Shown here in pieces: positions 12,896-16,211 of a stretch of DNA of 16,211 nucleotides. Each line of letters starts with the position of its first letter. Position 1 is the stretch's first letter. The position numbers and the translations under genes are program-made. The stretch is from NCBI GenBank assembly GCA_046728115.1, contig JBKPDW010000353.1, forward strand, positions 1 to 16,211. Reading direction: 5' to 3'. The stretch is from CAVSWN01 sp046728115. Its GTDB lineage: Bacteria > Acidobacteriota > Vicinamibacteria > Vicinamibacterales > CAVVIG01. The notes beneath the pieces are model-generated. The model had not been told where the DNA came from, searched no databases, and saw only the letters and a list, made by a program, of their open reading frames with translations.

Positions 12896-15883
12896 ATGAG
12901 AAGGCATGTCTTACGAGCAGCGCTCTTCGTGTTGCTCACCGGCGTCGGCGCGTTTGCGCAGCAGACGTCGGGGAACGTGACGGGCCGCGTCCTCGATCAG
13001 CAGGGCGCCGCGATTCCGGGCGTGACGATTACGGCGAAGAATCCGCAGACTGGCTTTACACGCACCGAAATCACTGACACCGAGGGAGCGTATCGGCTCA
13101 ATGCCCTGCCGGTCGGTGTGTACGAAATCACCGCCGAGCTTTCCGGATTTCAAACGGTTTCGAAGCAGGACGTCGAAGTCAACGTCGCGCAGACGCAGGC
13201 GATTGACTTCAGCTTGAAGGTCGCAGCGATCTCGGAGACGGTCACCGTCACGGGCGCCACGCCGCTCATCGAGACGACGTCCTCATCGGTCGGCGGGATC
13301 GTCAGTCCGAGGCGAATCGAGACGATTCCCCTCAACGGACGGCAGTTCGCGAATCTCGCCGCCACGATTCCGGGCGTTGGCCTCGGGTTCCATACCGACC
13401 CGACCAAGAGCACGCAGTACTCGCCCCAGATCAATGGTGGCAACGGCCGCAATCTGAACTACCTGATCGACGGCGGCGACAACAACGACGACACGGTCGG
13501 CGGCCTGCTGCAGCTCTTCCCGCTCGAAGCGATTCAGGAGTTCAACTTCCAGACGCAGCGGTTCAAGGCGGAGTACGGACGCAGCAACGGCGGCGTCCTG
13601 AACGTCGTCACCAAAAGCGGAACGAACTCGCTTTCCGGCAGCTTCTTCGAGTTCTTCCGCGACAAGTCGCTCAACGCGCAGTCAGAGAGCGAGAAGCTGG
13701 CGAAAGCCGCCAAGCAGGACTACCGGCGCAACCAGTTCGGTGGCAGCTTTGGCGGGCCCGCCATCAAGGACAAGTGGCATTTCTTCGGCGCCGTCGAGCG
13801 GACGCAGCAGGACACGACGCAGGTCGTCGATACCTCCGGGCTCTTCCCGGACAAGAACGGCACGTTCCCGGTTCCCTATCGCGAGAACCTGCTGACTGTG
13901 AAGTCGACAGTGAATTTGAATGCGGCCCAGTTCCTCTCGGTGCGCTATGGCCGCAACAGCAACTCGCAGCCCTATAACGCGGCTCGCAACAGCACGTTCG
14001 ATAACTGGGGCGATAGCACGAACAAGTTCAACTCCATCAACCTGAACCACAACCTGGTGCTGACAGGCTCAAAACTCAACGAATTCATTTTCCAGTACGC
14101 CGACTTCGCCAACCACATCGCCTCACGCAGCTCCGCGCCGAACGAGACATTCCCGATCGGCCTGTCCATTGGCGCGAACGCCAACACGCCGCAGACGACC
14201 GAGCAAAAGAAGTGGCAGTTCCGCGACGATTTTTCGTGGCACATGACCGGACATGGTGGCATCGGACACGATTTCAAGGTAGGCGCAAATTTCATCAACG
14301 AACCGCGGCTCTACGTCACCTTGAATGGTGCGAAGGGCGCGCCCAGGTACTCGCATCTGACGAACGAGCTGGCTGGCCCGATCAGCAACGTCATCATCAG
14401 CGATGGTGACGCCGCTGCAAACATCCCAACGAAACAGTTCTCGACGTACATCCAGGACGATTGGCGCGTGACCGATCGCCTCACCCTGAACGTCGGGTTG
14501 CGCTGGGATCTCGTGACGGGCATCAGCGACATCGATCAGATAAAGAATCCCAACTACGTCCTCATCCGCGACGCGGCAAAGGCTGGAAAGTTCGGTGTGC
14601 TGGCCGCGCCGGTCGCGGAACAGTTGAATCACTTTGCGTCGGATCCGCAGAACGATACGAACAACTATCAACCCCGGATCGGCGCCGTGTACGACCTGCG
14701 CGGCAACGGCAAGGACATCCTCCGCGGCGGATGGGGCATGTACACCGACTTCGGGTACACCAATTCGAACGTCCTCTTCGCCGCCATGGACGCGAGCGGT
14801 ACCGGCTTCGGCAATGTCTTCAACGTGCAGAATGATCAAGGGATCCGAAATCCGGATGGCACGTTCTTCCGGGTCGGCCAGTCGCTCGATCTCATTCGCA
14901 GTCAAAATCAGGTAGCGCCCGGCGGACTGCCGTTGAATGGTCAATGGGTCGATCCGCTGCTGCAGATGCCGTTCCAATACCAGACGAATGCTGGGTGGTC
15001 GCATCAACTATCGACGGACTCTGTGTTTACCGCGGACTTCATCTACTCCCTGGGCCGCGACCTCAACATGCGCCCACGCGTGAATCAGCGGATCCTTGGC
15101 ACGTTGACCCGCCGCATCGCGGCGATTGTGGGTCCGACGTTCAACCCGAACACCAACGGGAACCGCCCGGCGCTGAGCGTCGGGAGGAGCGAGTACGACG
15201 CCCTCATCCTCGGATTCCATCGCCGCCTGTCAAAGGGTGTGGAGTTCGTGGCGGGGTACAAGCTGGCACGCGCGCTCAGCAACATCGGCGTCGGTGTCGA
15301 TCAGCTGAACACCGCCAACATCCAGGATCCGAACAATCCATGGGACGCGCCCGTGCAGTTTGGCCCGACCGTGGACACCGATGCGCGGCACGCGATCAAC
15401 CTGTCCGGATCGTGGACGTTCGGTCCGGGCATCCGCATCGCGCCCGTGTACTATTGGCGATCGGCGCTACCCGTGGCGCTGGTTGACGGCCGCGACCTCA
15501 ACTTGGACGGCGATGCGACCGAGATTCCGACGACCGCATATGCGCTTGACTCATTCAACGCCGACACGGGCGCCTGGACGGTCAAGCAGTTTGGCACGTG
15601 CACAACCGTCAACTGCGGCCGCGGCATGTCGCAGCAGCAGATGAACATGCGTGTCTCGAAGATCTTCAACCTCCCCGGCCGTGCCCGCGTGGAGGCGATC
15701 GGCGAGATCTTCAATCTGTTCAATACCGCGAATCCGGGTGGCTTCCGCCCTCGCGTCACGATCCCGTCTGGCGCGCAACTGGGGCAGCCGGATCCGACGC
15801 TGCTTCAACCTACGAGCTACTCGGGCGACACGCGCCGACCGGAGCAGCGCGTGGGTCAGATCGGAGTCCGGTTCTCGTTCTAG
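12896..15883 (+). CDS. Oar-like TonB-dependent receptor with N-terminal carboxypeptidase-regulatory domain
   Basis: A complete 995-residue outer-membrane protein. Signal peptide residues 1-21, cleaved near AFA-QQ. Residues about 25-107 form a CarboxypepD_reg-like domain (GNVTGRVLDQQGAAIPGVTI, GAYRLNALPVGVYEI). A SETVTVTG segment (113-120) leads into a plug domain (about 130-245; IPLNGRQFANL, NYLIDGGDNND, AEYGRSNGGVLNVVTKSGTN). The rest is a beta-barrel with alternating strand patterns, ending VGQIGVRFSF; the terminal Phe fits outer-membrane insertion by the Bam complex. Such proteins import large or scarce nutrients with TonB/ExbBD energy, and acidobacterial genomes often encode many. The cargo is not readable from sequence. 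Preceding peptidase and sulfatase-like genes on the same strand hint at peptides or modified glycans. The gene ends in TAG and is followed by a strong terminator. Confidence 0.95.
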   Translation: MRRHVLRAALFVLLTGVGAFAQQTSGNVTGRVLDQQGAAIPGVTITAKNPQTGFTRTEITDTEGAYRLNALPVGVYEITAELSGFQTVSKQDVEVNVAQTQAIDFSLKVAAISETVTVTGATPLIETTSSSVGGIVSPRRIETIPLNGRQFANLAATIPGVGLGFHTDPTKSTQYSPQINGGNGRNLNYLIDGGDNNDDTVGGLLQLFPLEAIQEFNFQTQRFKAEYGRSNGGVLNVVTKSGTNSLSGSFFEFFRDKSLNAQSESEKLAKAAKQDYRRNQFGGSFGGPAIKDKWHFFGAVERTQQDTTQVVDTSGLFPDKNGTFPVPYRENLLTVKSTVNLNAAQFLSVRYGRNSNSQPYNAARNSTFDNWGDSTNKFNSINLNHNLVLTGSKLNEFIFQYADFANHIASRSSAPNETFPIGLSIGANANTPQTTEQKKWQFRDDFSWHMTGHGGIGHDFKVGANFINEPRLYVTLNGAKGAPRYSHLTNELAGPISNVIISDGDAAANIPTKQFSTYIQDDWRVTDRLTLNVGLRWDLVTGISDIDQIKNPNYVLIRDAAKAGKFGVLAAPVAEQLNHFASDPQNDTNNYQPRIGAVYDLRGNGKDILRGGWGMYTDFGYTNSNVLFAAMDASGTGFGNVFNVQNDQGIRNPDGTFFRVGQSLDLIRSQNQVAPGGLPLNGQWVDPLLQMPFQYQTNAGWSHQLSTDSVFTADFIYSLGRDLNMRPRVNQRILGTLTRRIAAIVGPTFNPNTNGNRPALSVGRSEYDALILGFHRRLSKGVEFVAGYKLARALSNIGVGVDQLNTANIQDPNNPWDAPVQFGPTVDTDARHAINLSGSWTFGPGIRIAPVYYWRSALPVALVDGRDLNLDGDATEIPTTAYALDSFNADTGAWTVKQFGTCTTVNCGRGMSQQQMNMRVSKIFNLPGRARVEAIGEIFNLFNTANPGGFRPRVTIPSGAQLGQPDPTLLQPTSYSGDTRRPEQRVGQIGVRFSF

Positions 15884-15910
15884 AGCCGGCAGAATCGTTG
15901 GGATAGCCAG

Positions 15911-15945
15911 AAAGGACGGGAGGCAAAACCTCCCGCCCTTTTTTT
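15911..15945 (+). terminator. Intrinsic terminator after the TonB-dependent protein gene
   Basis: Stem CGGGAGG/CCTCCCG around a CAAAA loop, extended by GG/CC and AAA/TTT beyond one A-C mismatch, and followed by a run of seven T at 15939-15945. It lies 27 nt past the stop codon and marks the end of the plus-strand gene run. Confidence 0.92.
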
Positions 15946-15999
15946 GCTGTCCGCTTGCCCTTCCGCTCCTCCCCGCCCGTCCTGCCTCTGCGGCAACCC

Positions 16000-16106
16000 T
16001 GCGGCGAAGACACGAGCACTCTGAGGCGAAAGGCGCGAGCACCCTACAGCGAAGACCCGAGCACCTTGCGGCGAAGCAGCCCAGCACTCCGGGCGAAGCC
16101 GCCGAG
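16000..16106. repeat. Degenerate ~22-nt tandem repeat, about 4.5 copies
   Basis: Units start at 16000, 16022, 16045, 16067 and 16091 with lengths 22-24 nt. The shared pattern is TGCGGCGAAG followed by a CGAGCACCT-type end (for example TGCGGCGAAGACACGAGCAC). Spacing is irregular and units diverge, so this is a decayed array and not a CRISPR. It fills the gap between the terminator and the DinB-like stop codon. Confidence 0.7.
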
Positions 16107-16126
16107 TTTGTCCTGTCCCTCAACCC

Positions 16127-16211
16127 CTACGACGTTGCGATGACTTCGAGCTGCTTCAGGTGATGTATCTGATGGCCGGCGATCTGTTGGATCAGCCAGT
16201 CGACCGTCAGC
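16127..16211 (-). CDS. DinB-like family protein, C-terminal fragment
   Basis: Only the last 27 codons plus TAG are in the window; the gene enters from the right edge on the minus strand. The residues read LTVDWLIQQIAGHQIHHLKQLEVIATS. The H-x3-H pair in GHQIHHLKQLE, close to the C-terminus, matches the last metal-binding helix of DinB/YfiT-type four-helix-bundle proteins, which use three histidines; the first would lie outside the window. Identification rests on this short segment alone. Its biochemical role is unknown; members include thiol-dependent transferases. Confidence 0.6.
   Translation of the reverse strand, partial: LTVDWLIQQIAGHQIHHLKQLEVIATS

Overview
This is a GC-rich bacterial window with typical bacterial gene spacing and Shine-Dalgarno sites. 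Its mix of genes suggests Acidobacteriota, possibly class Vicinamibacteria: an Oar-like TonB-dependent receptor with an N-terminal carboxypeptidase-regulatory domain, tandem sulfatase-like/TPR lipoproteins, secreted M14 and M20 metallopeptidases, and many short dispersed repeats. The taxonomic call is inference from gene content; there is no rRNA or marker gene here.

Left part, minus strand (1-4040). Read in the direction of transcription: a class I/II PLP aminotransferase, a secreted alpha/beta-hydrolase esterase 24 nt behind it, an inverted repeat that may end that unit, then an NfeD/YqiJ-like membrane protein whose stop overlaps the start of a flotillin (SPFH) gene. The flotillin runs off the left edge.

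Centre and right, plus strand (4148-15883). A short divergent intergenic region (4041-4147) carries a hairpin and a weak -10-like box. It leads into a large M14 carboxypeptidase reading frame interrupted by one in-frame TAG at codon 100. Then come an M20 peptidase, two tandem sulfatase-superfamily/TPR lipoproteins joined by a TTGA overlap, and a complete 995-residue TonB-dependent/Oar-like outer-membrane protein followed by a strong intrinsic terminator. The right edge holds the C-terminus of a DinB-like protein on the minus strand.

The plus-strand genes fit an envelope-associated scavenging function: an outer-membrane importer, two secreted peptidases, and two lipid-anchored hydrolases or transferases of the alkaline-phosphatase superfamily. 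The partnership is inferred from position only.

The most unusual signal is repeat DNA inside genes. The same family of 18-nt G/A/C-rich repeat lies in the M14 gene and in the first sulfatase gene, read in different frames and ending in the same 13-nt word. A second repeat family appears to encode the start of two signal peptides. No stretch longer than 300 nt lacks a gene; the longest gaps are 15884-16126 (terminator plus degenerate tandem repeat), 12672-12895 (leader hairpin) and 8379-8577 (one repeat fragment).
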